This document shows positions 19,297 through 28,858 of a stretch of DNA of 64,000 bases, in pieces. The stretch is from Alsobacter sp045348435 (GTDB taxonomy: Bacteria > Pseudomonadota > Alphaproteobacteria > Rhizobiales > Beijerinckiaceae). The notes beneath the pieces are model-generated. The model was not told the DNA's origin. It ran no database searches and saw nothing but the letters and a program-made list of their open reading frames with translations. The stretch spans positions 5,456,001-5,520,000 of the forward strand of contig NZ_CP157484.1 of assembly GCF_045348435.1 (NCBI RefSeq), written 5' to 3'. Position numbers and translations under genes: made by a program. How positions within the stretch are numbered: the stretch's first letter is position 1; every line of letters starts with the position of its first letter.

Positions 19297-19872
19297 TCAG
19301 CCGACCAGCAGCGCCGCCCCGGCGGCCGCGACCCCGAAGCCGACGGCTCGGCCCGCGAGCGGCGCCGTCCGCACCAACAGCGCCGAGAGGGCGATCCCGG
19401 AGACGTGCAGCAGGGCCGTGGAGACGATGAAGCCTAAACCGAAGGCAAGCCCTGCCGCATCCGTAGGCGTTTCGGCGCCATGCGCCTGGCCGTGGGCCAC
19501 CGCCAGGGCCGCGCAGAGCGCCGCGCCGACCGCGACCGGCGCCCGGACGCCCCAGGCGATCGCGACGCCCAGCACCGCGACCGAGAGCGCGACGCCCGCC
19601 TCCGTCCAGGCCGACGCATGACCCGACGCGGACGCCGCCGCCGCCAGGGCCATCGCGGCCAGGAAGGACAGCGGCCACGCCCAGCGCGCGGCGCCGCCGA
19701 CGAGGCCGGCCCAGACGCCCACCGCCGTCATGGCGAGGAGATGGTCCAGCCCCGAAACGGGGTGCCACAACCCCGCGGCCAGGCCGTGGACATGCGGCTG
19801 CGCGCCGGTATGCGCCAGCGCCGGCGACACGAGGGCCAGGACGAGGAGGGGGGCGAGACGAAACGGCGACAT
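19297..19872 (-). CDS. ureJ: HupE/UreJ-family nickel permease-like membrane protein
   Basis: 191 residues from an ATG preceded by GGAGAACCTG. A signal-like first segment ending ALAHTG is followed by about six hydrophobic helices. The metal motif H-x5-DH is present as HPVSGLDH (about residues 36-43), as in HupE/UreJ nickel importers. It is the last gene of the urease cluster, 63 bases downstream of ureG, and probably supplies Ni(II) to urease across the inner membrane. HupE proteins of hydrogenase clusters are equally similar; the urease context favours the UreJ name. There are about 118 bases between its stop and the purU start on the same strand. Confidence 0.88.
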   Translation of the reverse strand: MSPFRLAPLLVLALVSPALAHTGAQPHVHGLAAGLWHPVSGLDHLLAMTAVGVWAGLVGGAARWAWPLSFLAAMALAAAASASGHASAWTEAGVALSVAVLGVAIAWGVRAPVAVGAALCAALAVAHGQAHGAETPTDAAGLAFGLGFIVSTALLHVSGIALSALLVRTAPLAGRAVGFGVAAAGAALLVG

Positions 19873-19935
19873 CAGGTTCTCCAGGCAGGGCGGCGACAAC
19901 TGGGTTTCGGCGGAATGCAAGCGGTGGGCCGGAGG

Positions 19936-20556
<621 letters not shown>

Positions 20557-20653
20557 CTGCATCTCCGGACAGGTGGGGCCAGGTCGGGACCCGGCGTCGC
20601 TGAGGCGCGGCCATCCACATCCTGTGCCAAGCCGAGCCGGGGCGGGCTGGGGA

Positions 20654-21334
20654 TCAGGAGCGGAACAGCCGCGAATACTGGGTCTCGTGCCGCAGGGAGG
20701 CGATGTCCGACCGGTACGCGGCGCCGCCGACGTCGTCCAGGCTGGACGACTCCGCGAAGGAGGCCGCACTGCGAACATGCGGCAGCATGGCGGCGATGAT
20801 CTTCTGGCCGTCCGTCTGCCCGATCGGGCCGAGGCGCACGACGGCGGAGACGAGGTTGCCCACGAAGGCCAGCAGGGCGGCCTCGAGCACCGCGCCCAGC
20901 GGAGCGCCATGGCCCGCAGCCGCCACGCCGAGGGCGACCGGATAGGCCACGTCGTCGGTCCACTCCGCGGCGAAGCGGTCGACGGCGGCGCAGGGCCAGG
21001 CGGACCGGACCGCGATCATGAAGGCGTTGCCCTGCGCGGCCGCTTCTAGGCGCCGCTCGCGCGAGGGCTGCAACGCCAGGGCGAGCTCCGCGACCGCGCC
21101 CAGGGCGCCCCGGTCGCCGGCGGAGGCGGCCCGGTGGGCGGCCGCCAGCAGGACCGCGTCGTTCCGGCCCGATCCGGCGTCGAGGAGATCGGCGATCCAG
21201 GCCTGCGCGCTTGCGGCGTCCGATACCTGCCCGGTCTCTACGGCCCATTCGAGGCCGTGCGAATACGCGAACGCGCCGACCGGAAAGGCCGGCGAGAGCC
21301 AGACCAGCAGCGGCAGCAGGCCGGCCTCAGCCAT
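20654..21334 (-). CDS. ureF: Urease accessory protein UreF
   Basis: 226 residues, all-helical UreF. The typical opening LLPLLVWLSPAFPVGAFAYSHGLE and the C-terminal GQTDGQKIIAAMLPHV are present. UreF joins UreD on apo-urease and gates nickel delivery, acting as the activator of UreG. The ATG lies inside the last codons of ureE, so the two genes overlap by eight bases and are translationally coupled. Longer frames upstream run through the histidine-coding tail of ureE and are not real. Confidence 0.96.
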   Translation of the reverse strand: MAEAGLLPLLVWLSPAFPVGAFAYSHGLEWAVETGQVSDAASAQAWIADLLDAGSGRNDAVLLAAAHRAASAGDRGALGAVAELALALQPSRERRLEAAAQGNAFMIAVRSAWPCAAVDRFAAEWTDDVAYPVALGVAAAGHGAPLGAVLEAALLAFVGNLVSAVVRLGPIGQTDGQKIIAAMLPHVRSAASFAESSSLDDVGGAAYRSDIASLRHETQYSRLFRS

Positions 21335-22022
21335 GCGGGCGCTTGTGGGCCGGGCCGCCGTCATGCGCGTGGCGATGAGAGTGGTCGTGCGCGTGGTCAT
21401 GTCCGTGGTCGTGCGCGTGATCGTGGCCGCACCCGCATCCCGGCCCATGGTCGTGAGGATGGGCGTGGGCGGACGCATGCGCATGGGCGTGGCTCTCGGC
21501 GTGCGCATGGGCGTGGGCCGTCGCGCCGTGGTCATGGCCCTCGTGCTCGTGAGGGTCATGCGCGTGCGAGCCGTGCGCGTGCGCCGCGGCGGCCTCATAG
21601 GCGCCCCGCTCGGGCTGGAACGGTCGCTCCACCACGGTGGCCTCGGCGCCGAGGCCGCGCACCATCTCGACCAGCACGTGGTCGTCCTCGATCCAGAGCG
21701 CGTCTTCGCCGATCTCGGCGGGGGTGTGCCGGTTGCCGATATGCCAGGCGATGCGCATCAGGCGCTTCGGGGTGGCGGCGCGAATCTCGATCAGGCGCTG
21801 CGCGGCCGCCTGGACGCGCACGAGGCTCCCGTCCTCCAGCCGCAGCGCGTCGCCGTCGTTCAGCACGGTCGCCTTGTCGAGATCGAGCAGGAAAGCGAGG
21901 CCCTTCTCGCCCGTCAGCGCGACGCGCCGCCGGTGCCGGCCTTCGTGGTCCAGCGTCACCGTGTCGACGACGCGGTCGGCCTTCACGGCGGGCTTGCGGA
22001 CGACGGCGGTGGCGCGAAGCAT
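21327..22022 (-). CDS. ureE: Urease accessory nickel chaperone UreE with extended His-rich tail
   Basis: 231 residues. N-terminal peptide-binding domain (about 1-75) and metal-binding domain (WHIGNRHTPAEI, conserved His) are standard. From about residue 147 the tail is almost entirely His/Ala/Asp/Gly with roughly 30 histidines plus a CGCG, far longer than in most UreE proteins, giving high nickel storage capacity. It donates Ni(II) to the UreDFG-urease complex. The start MLRATAVVRK has GGAG upstream; a 19-residue longer form would overlap the MFS stop. The eight-base overlap with ureF shows coupling. Confidence 0.95.
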   Translation of the reverse strand: MLRATAVVRKPAVKADRVVDTVTLDHEGRHRRRVALTGEKGLAFLLDLDKATVLNDGDALRLEDGSLVRVQAAAQRLIEIRAATPKRLMRIAWHIGNRHTPAEIGEDALWIEDDHVLVEMVRGLGAEATVVERPFQPERGAYEAAAAHAHGSHAHDPHEHEGHDHGATAHAHAHAESHAHAHASAHAHPHDHGPGCGCGHDHAHDHGHDHAHDHSHRHAHDGGPAHKRPHG

Positions 22023-22071
22023 GGGTCCAACTCCGATGGCGACTGGCTTGGTCCTAGCACGCGCGGCGCGC

Positions 22072-23265
22072 TTAGGCATCCGCCCGATGGCGCCGAACGA
22101 TGAGTCCGATCACCGCCATCGCGACCGCCGCCAGCGCGGCGAGCACGCCGGCCATCACGATCCCGGCGCTAACGCCGAAGCGCTCCGTCACGATCGAGAA
22201 CACCAGCGGGGCGACCGCGAAGGAGACGTTCTGCACCGGCGCGATCTTGCCCAGGTAGGACCCGTAGATCGCCGATCCGAACACCCAGAGCGGCAGCGCC
22301 ACGCGCGTGACGCCGAGCAGGCCGGAGCCGACGCTGTAGATCAGGATGAAGGCCGTCGCGCCCGCCACCGAGCCCTTCGTGGCTCCGATGAGCACGAAGG
22401 AGAGGGTCATCACCACCGCGGCGAACACCGCCGAGCCGATCGGCGAGACCCGCCGGCCGAGCAGGAACTCGATCAGCCGCGCGAAGACCTGCAGCGCCCC
22501 CATGGCGGAGCCCAGCGTGAGGGCGAGGCTGGGCGACATGCCGACATCGCGCAACAGCTCCACGATGTGCAGGGACAGGCCCCAGGACACGAAGCCCGAG
22601 CATGCGAAGGCGGCCATCATGGCGAGGACGACGGGCCGGAACCCGCTGGGCCTCACCACCGGAGGGGCGGCGGTCCCGGAACCTGCGCCGCCCCCCATCG
22701 CCCTGCGGCGCGGCAGGGCCCAGCCATGCAGCGGCGCGCAGACCAGCACGTTGACGGCGGCGTAGAGGACGCACATCCAGCGCCAGCCCATCAGCGCCTC
22801 GAGCCAGACCGTGATGGGCCAGGCGACCGAGGACGCGAGGCCGGTGATCAGCATGAGCACGATCATGCTCTGGCGGGCGTTGTGGCCGGCGAGCTGTGCG
22901 ATGGCCGTGAAGGACGGCAGCGTCAACGCCAGCGTCGTCGAAAAGCCGAGCGCCAGCCAGACGAGCGCGTAGCTCACCGGGCCGGCGACGAGCGCCAGGA
23001 GCCCGATCGACACGCCGGTCAGCAGCGAGCCCAGGGTCAGGAACGGCGCCGCGCCATGCCGGTCGAGCAGGCGGCCGAGCGCCGGCGAGATCAGGCCGGA
23101 GACCACCAGCATGATGGTGACGCCGCCGAAGATGAATTCGGGCGAGACGCCAATGTCGGTCGCCATCGTCCGGCTGATCACGCCGGGCAGATAGAAAGTC
23201 GATCCCCAGCCGATGACCTGCGTCACCGCCAGCACGGCGGTCGCGCGTCGAATCTCCTGAGCCAT
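22072..23265 (-). CDS. MFS transporter embedded in the urease cluster
   Basis: 397 residues with about twelve hydrophobic helices and a long cytoplasmic loop after helix 6 (ALPRRRAMGGGAGSG). The loop 2-3 region shows the MFS-type GRLLDRHG. It resembles small-substrate major facilitators of the CynX/oxalate-antiporter-like kind, but substrate cannot be assigned. Its position is unusual: it separates ureC (141 bases upstream) from ureE (49 bases downstream), which are normally adjacent, on the same strand. It might move nickel complexes, urea, ammonium-related solutes or organic anions; nothing in the sequence decides. G-rich GGGGACGGG precedes the ATG. Confidence 0.85.
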   Translation of the reverse strand: MAQEIRRATAVLAVTQVIGWGSTFYLPGVISRTMATDIGVSPEFIFGGVTIMLVVSGLISPALGRLLDRHGAAPFLTLGSLLTGVSIGLLALVAGPVSYALVWLALGFSTTLALTLPSFTAIAQLAGHNARQSMIVLMLITGLASSVAWPITVWLEALMGWRWMCVLYAAVNVLVCAPLHGWALPRRRAMGGGAGSGTAAPPVVRPSGFRPVVLAMMAAFACSGFVSWGLSLHIVELLRDVGMSPSLALTLGSAMGALQVFARLIEFLLGRRVSPIGSAVFAAVVMTLSFVLIGATKGSVAGATAFILIYSVGSGLLGVTRVALPLWVFGSAIYGSYLGKIAPVQNVSFAVAPLVFSIVTERFGVSAGIVMAGVLAALAAVAMAVIGLIVRRHRADA

Positions 23266-23406
23266 CCCGTCCCCGACGCGGGCGGCCTTCGCGGCGCCGC
23301 CCCAGCGACCCAGGCTTATGCGGCCGGGAGCGAGCCGGCTAGCGCGGATGCGGCAACGCAGGGCGGCGATGCGCGCCGGTCAAGGCTCGTCGACGACTCG
23401 AAAGGT

Positions 23407-25119
<1,713 letters not shown>

Positions 25120-25129
25120 GACCAGGTCC

Positions 25130-25504
25130 TTATATTCTGCTGATTTCATCGCTCATTAATTTGGCGTAATGCGCTTCAACACGCTCAAACAAAGCTCTGG
25201 CCGTTTCGTCAATTTTTATAGTCCGTTCTGCATCGAGCTTTCTAGATTCCTGGCCGCCAAACTCACTATGCAATGCGTCAATATTTCGAACTAAATCCTC
25301 GGCATTCTGTAATTCACTTTCAGGAAATAAATACCTCTTATCTAGAAAAAACGATTTATAACGATACAATGAAATCAGTGATTGTGCACTTAAGAGTGCA
25401 CGAATTTTAACTCGAAGTTCTAAGCCATCTGAAGAACCAAAATTGTGTTTTAGAGTGCTTCTGTTTTCCTGTAACTCCGCAACAAATTTCTCAATAGTAT
25501 CCAA
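25130..25504 (-). CDS. AT-rich gene of unknown function between ureAB and ureC (body of a probably frameshifted gene)
   Basis: The open frame gives 124 residues (counting from an in-frame TTG), mostly charged helix (KFVAELQENRSTLKHNF; ARALFERVEAHYAKLMSDE) with no cysteines. I do not recognise a family. Base and codon use are utterly unlike the neighbours: two 60-base lines I counted are 43% and 28% GC against about 70% around it. The frame continues upstream of the TTG for 32 codons without a start, and one base in a T6 run (A6 at 25589-25594 on the plus strand) breaks it from a segment with a good SD and TTG start; see 25505-25660. The stop is ten bases before the ureC ATG and provides part of its leader. 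This looks like acquired DNA. Confidence 0.6.
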   Translation of the reverse strand: MDTIEKFVAELQENRSTLKHNFGSSDGLELRVKIRALLSAQSLISLYRYKSFFLDKRYLFPESELQNAEDLVRNIDALHSEFGGQESRKLDAERTIKIDETARALFERVEAHYAKLMSDEISRI

Positions 25505-25660
25505 TCGTTGTTTTAATACATTTATCAGAATCTCCCGTCGTTTTGTTCTTTTGTTAACAAAATTAGTGTAGAAGACTCCTGCTATGCCAAAAAATAGATC
25601 CTATTGTTACCGAAACTATTGTTGCTGAAATCTGACTCAAGCCAGTCTCCGTGGTGTTAG
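25505..25660 (-). other. AT-rich 5' part of the small gene: predicted membrane anchor separated by a one-base frameshift
   Basis: On the minus strand, a TTG at 25640 follows ACGGAGACTGGC, a well-spaced SD (GGAG). It reads LSQISATIVSVTIGSIF and then meets a run of six T (complement of 25589-25594). The next frame resumes immediately as GIAGVFYTNFVNKRTKRRE and runs on into the 124-residue body. Removing one T gives a single 169-residue protein: short extracytoplasmic start, one transmembrane helix, a positively charged KRTKRR stop-transfer, then a helical cytoplasmic body. The total, 511 bases, is one more than a multiple of three, as expected. Mutation, programmed slippage or sequencing error cannot be told apart here. 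Confidence 0.6.
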
Positions 25661-26281
25661 TTACAGCTTCCCCATCACGGCCTGCCGGAACCCGTAGACC
25701 TCGCGGTTGCCCGCCAGCGCCACCAGCCGGACTTCGCGCGTCTGGCCGGGCTCGAACCGCACGGCCGTGCCGGCCGGGATGTCGAGGCGCATGCCGCGCG
25801 CGCGGTCGCGGTCGAAGCTCAGGGCCGCGTTGGTTTCGGCGAAATGGTAGTGGCTGCCGACCTGAATGGGCCGGTCGCCCGTGTTGGCGACCGCGAGCGC
25901 GACCGTCTTGCGGTCGACGTTCATGACGATGTCGCCGTCCAGCGTCATCACCTCGCCCGGAACCACGGCCCCGGACGCGCCCCGGATGGGGTTATGCACG
26001 GTGACCAGCTTGGTGCCGTCCGGGAAGGTGGCCTCCACCTGCACGTCGTGGATCATCTCGGCGATGCCATCCATCACCTGGTCGGCCGTGATCACGTGCG
26101 CGCCGGCCTCCATGAGGTCGGCCACCGAGCGCCCGTCGCGGGCGCCTTCCACCACGAAGTCGGTGATCAGCGCGATCGCCTCGGGGTGGTTCAGCTTCAC
26201 GCCGCGTTCGAGCCGCCGGCGGGCCACGTTGGCCGCCATGGCGATCAAAAGCTTGTCCTTCTCGCGCGGGGAGAGGTTCAT
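25661..26281 (-). CDS. ureAB: Urease gamma-beta fusion subunit
   Basis: 206 residues. Residues 1-100 are the gamma subunit (MNLSPREKDKLLIAMAANVARRRLERG, HPEAIALITDFVVEGARDG). Residues ~105-206 are the beta subunit (VPGEVMTLDGDI, VGSHYHFAETNAALSFDR, GTAVRFEPGQTREVRLV). The two are separate genes in most proteobacteria; fusion is known in Helicobacter (UreA) and some others. It is a structural subunit of the urease heteromer. The start is the conserved MNLSPREK; no clear SD, though GAGCGAG is nearby. ureD ends 13 bases upstream; the AT-rich gene begins directly downstream. Confidence 0.96.
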   Translation of the reverse strand: MNLSPREKDKLLIAMAANVARRRLERGVKLNHPEAIALITDFVVEGARDGRSVADLMEAGAHVITADQVMDGIAEMIHDVQVEATFPDGTKLVTVHNPIRGASGAVVPGEVMTLDGDIVMNVDRKTVALAVANTGDRPIQVGSHYHFAETNAALSFDRDRARGMRLDIPAGTAVRFEPGQTREVRLVALAGNREVYGFRQAVMGKL

Positions 26282-26294
26282 CGGACGATCTCGC

Positions 26295-27143
26295 TCAGCA
26301 TTGCCAGACCCGCGGCAGCGGGCCCGATTGGAACCGGGACAGGAAGGCGGCCATGTCGGCCCGCAGCACGGCGGGCGACTCGGCGGCGAAACGCAGGCAC
26401 AGCATGCCGTTCCAGGCGCTCGCGCCGCAATCGGACTTTGCGCCGTCCAGCGCAGTTCTAGCTTCTTCGATGCGGCTTTCCGCGTTTGGCGCGAGGTGCA
26501 GAACGGTTGCAACCGCCCGGGCGCCGCCGCCCAACGCCGGGCGGCCCAGCGTGTCGGCAAGCGAGCCGTCCAGCCGAACGGCGTCGGCGAAGACGAGTCG
26601 GCCGCCTCGGCGCACCTCCCAGCGGTCTTCGAACAGCCCCTCGCCGAGCGTCTCGCCCGACGCGACGCGGCCGAACACGACGGTTTCGGCCAGCGTCAGG
26701 CTGGCGGTTTCGGCCATGTCGACCTTGAGGCGTCGACGCAGGCGCGAGCCTGAGAACAGGATGGACTCCTGCGGCAGCCAGGACAGGCGCGCCCCGTCGG
26801 CGATGTCGATGGCCACCGCGATCTCGGCCGCCGCGCCGTCCGAACGATAGATCTTCTCGGCCGACTGCGTGGTGAGCACCGCCTCTCCGCGCGCGTCGAG
26901 CGTGAGCGACACGTCGAGCCGGTCGCCGCCCGTCATGCCGCCGCCGGTGTTGATCATCACTGCTTCGCAGGCGGCCGCCTTCGGAAACTTCAGCCGATAG
27001 CCGCCCGCCTCGCGCAGCGCCATGACGCGCGTACCGCGCCCGGTGGGAGCGAAACGCGCCTGGATGACGCCGGAAGCGCGCACATAGGCGGGAAGGGCGG
27101 CTGGGCGTGCGCCCGTGGCCTCGAATTCGGGATCCCGCAGCAT
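26295..27143 (-). CDS. ureD: Urease accessory protein UreD (UreH)
   Basis: 282 residues. Typical features are AVMINTGGGMTGGDRLDV, LTTQSAEKIYRSDG, LSWLPQESILFSGSRLRRR and AWNGMLCLRFAAESP. UreD binds apo-urease first and offers the tunnel for nickel from UreG/UreF. The start at MLRDPEFEATG gives normal length; the frame is open further upstream, but there it runs through the inverted-repeat element and is not credible coding. It is the first ure gene, separated from urtE by about 250 bases, so it may have its own promoter or lie on the urt transcript. Confidence 0.94.
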   Translation of the reverse strand: MLRDPEFEATGARPAALPAYVRASGVIQARFAPTGRGTRVMALREAGGYRLKFPKAAACEAVMINTGGGMTGGDRLDVSLTLDARGEAVLTTQSAEKIYRSDGAAAEIAVAIDIADGARLSWLPQESILFSGSRLRRRLKVDMAETASLTLAETVVFGRVASGETLGEGLFEDRWEVRRGGRLVFADAVRLDGSLADTLGRPALGGGARAVATVLHLAPNAESRIEEARTALDGAKSDCGASAWNGMLCLRFAAESPAVLRADMAAFLSRFQSGPLPRVWQC

Positions 27144-27169
27144 CAAACGCGTCGGTCCATGGCGATCAT

Positions 27170-27320
27170 CCCTCCCCTGCAGGGGAGGGTGGACGGCGCG
27201 AAGCGCCGGACGGGTGGGGCCTTCGCCAGGCGATGCGCTGCAGCGTCGAAACCGGCGCAGTCCCGCGGGCGTCGCCCCACCCACCGCCTGCGGCGGTCCC
27301 CCCTCCCCTGAAGGGGAGGG
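27170..27320 (-). repeat. REP/BIME-like inverted repeat between urtE and ureD
   Basis: Left arm 27170-27220 (CCCTCCCCTGCAGGGGAGGG then a GC stretch ending GGGTGGGGC) and right arm 27274-27320, which is its imperfect reverse complement (GCCCCACCC ... CCCTCCCCTGAAGGGGAGGG), flank about 50 bases. Each arm itself holds a short palindrome (CCTCCCC/GGGGAGG). This is the form of dispersed REP-type elements found in intergenic DNA of many proteobacteria. On RNA it could form a large cruciform-like hairpin that limits read-through from urt to ure or protects the upstream message. Copy number in the genome is not visible from this window; I saw no second copy here. Confidence 0.7.
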
Positions 27321-27392
27321 ACGGCGCACCGCGATCGCGGCCGAAGTAACGCAGTTGGCGCGCGCCCGTCAGTCCCGTTCATCGCGTCCGCC

Positions 27393-28088
27393 TCACACCG
27401 AGAGATGCCGGCGCACATCGGTCTCGACCATGTCGGCGCGGGCGCCGGCGAGCACGATCTGGCCGCGGTCCATCACCGCGAACGTGTCGCAGAGGTCGCG
27501 GGCCCATTCGAAATATTGTTCCACCAGCAGGATCGCCATGTCGCCTTTCTGGCGAAGGTAGTCGATGGCGCGGCCGATGTCCTTGATGATGGAGGGCTGG
27601 ATTCCCTCGGTCGGCTCGTCCAGCACCAGCAGCGCCGGCCGGGTCACCAGCGCGCGGCCGATGGCGAGCTGCTGCTGTTGGCCGCCCGAGAGGTCGCCGC
27701 CGCGGCGGTTGAGCATGTCCTTCAGCACCGGAAAGAGGTCGAATATCTCGTCCGGGACGAAGCGCTGGGCGCGCGGCAGCGGGGCGAAACCGGTCTCCAG
27801 GTTCTCCTTCACGCTGAGCAGCGGGAAGATCTCGCGCCCTTGCGGCACATAGGCGATCCCGCGCCGCGCCCGGTCGTAGGGGGCGAGGCCGGCGAGGTCG
27901 GCCCCGTTCCAGGCGATGCGCCCGCGCTTGATCGGCTGGACCCCCGTGATGGCCCGCAGCAAGGACGACTTGCCGACGCCGTTGCGGCCCAGCACGGCCG
28001 TGACCTGCCCGGGCTGCGCCTCCAGGGAGACGCCGCGCAGGGCCTGGGCCGCGCCGTAATAGAGGTCGATCGCCTCGATGGAGAGCAT
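27393..28088 (-). CDS. urtE: Urea ABC transporter, ATP-binding subunit UrtE
   Basis: 231 residues, LivF-like. Walker A GRNGVGKSS, signature LSGGQQQQLAIGRAL, Walker B ALLVLDEPTEGIQPSI, and H-loop replaced by LLVEQY, usual in this family. The TEGIQPSII string is typical of UrtE. It energises urea import with UrtD, UrtB and UrtC at the inner membrane. One base separates its ATG from the urtD stop, so the two are coupled. It is the last urt gene before the inverted-repeat element and the ure genes. Confidence 0.95.
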   Translation of the reverse strand: MLSIEAIDLYYGAAQALRGVSLEAQPGQVTAVLGRNGVGKSSLLRAITGVQPIKRGRIAWNGADLAGLAPYDRARRGIAYVPQGREIFPLLSVKENLETGFAPLPRAQRFVPDEIFDLFPVLKDMLNRRGGDLSGGQQQQLAIGRALVTRPALLVLDEPTEGIQPSIIKDIGRAIDYLRQKGDMAILLVEQYFEWARDLCDTFAVMDRGQIVLAGARADMVETDVRRHLSV

Positions 28089-28089
28089 G

Positions 28090-28854
28090 TCAGCGTCCCA
28101 GATACACTTCGACCACGCGGTCGTTCGTCGACACCGCGTCGATGGCGCCTTCGGCCAGCACGGAGCCCTCGTGCAGGCACGTCACCTTGCAGCCCAGCGC
28201 CCGCACGAAGGCCATGTCGTGCTCGACCACCACCACGGCGTGGTCGCGCGCGATGGTGGCCAGCAATTCGGCGGTCTGCTCGGTTTCGTGGTCGGTCATG
28301 CCGGCGACGGGCTCGTCGACCAGCAGCAGCTTGGGGTCCTGCGCCAGCAGCATGCCGATCTCCAGCCATTGCTTCTGGCCGTGCGACAGGTCAGCCGCGA
28401 GGCGGTGTCGGTGATCCTTGAGGCCGATCGTCTCCAGAACCTGGTCGCGCTCTCCGGCGGTGACGCGGTTGCGCCAGCCGAACAGCGACGAGGCGGCCGT
28501 GCGCGGGCCCTTCATGGCCAGCAGGATGTTGTCGTCGACCGTGTGGCTCTCGAACACCGTGGGCTTCTGGAATTTCCGCCCGATGCCCAGCTCCGCGATG
28601 GTCGCCTCGTCCAGGGTCGTGAGGTCGACCTTGCCGTCGAACAGCACGTCGCCGGAATCCGGACGCGTCTTGCCGGTGATGCAGTCCATCATGGTGGTCT
28701 TGCCGGCCCCGTTGGGGCCGATGATGGCGCGCATCTCGCCATGGCCGATCACCATGGACAGGTTGTTCAGCGCCCTGAAGCCGTCGAACGAGACGCTGAC
28801 GCCGTCCAGATACAGGATGGACTGGGTGAGTTCGGGGTTGGTGACGGACGACAT
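28090..28854 (-). CDS. urtD: Urea ABC transporter, ATP-binding subunit UrtD
   Basis: 254 residues, LivG-like. Walker A GPNGAGKTT, signature LSHGQKQWLEIGMLL (the SHGQKQWLEIG form is typical of UrtD rather than LivG), Walker B LLLVDEPVAGMTDHE and H-loop VVEHDMAFV. IGRKFQKPTVFE is also family-specific. It pairs with UrtE as the two nucleotide-binding subunits. Four bases separate it from the urtC stop. All ATPase motifs are intact. Confidence 0.95.
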   Translation of the reverse strand: MSSVTNPELTQSILYLDGVSVSFDGFRALNNLSMVIGHGEMRAIIGPNGAGKTTMMDCITGKTRPDSGDVLFDGKVDLTTLDEATIAELGIGRKFQKPTVFESHTVDDNILLAMKGPRTAASSLFGWRNRVTAGERDQVLETIGLKDHRHRLAADLSHGQKQWLEIGMLLAQDPKLLLVDEPVAGMTDHETEQTAELLATIARDHAVVVVEHDMAFVRALGCKVTCLHEGSVLAEGAIDAVSTNDRVVEVYLGR

Positions 28855-28858
28855 GGGA

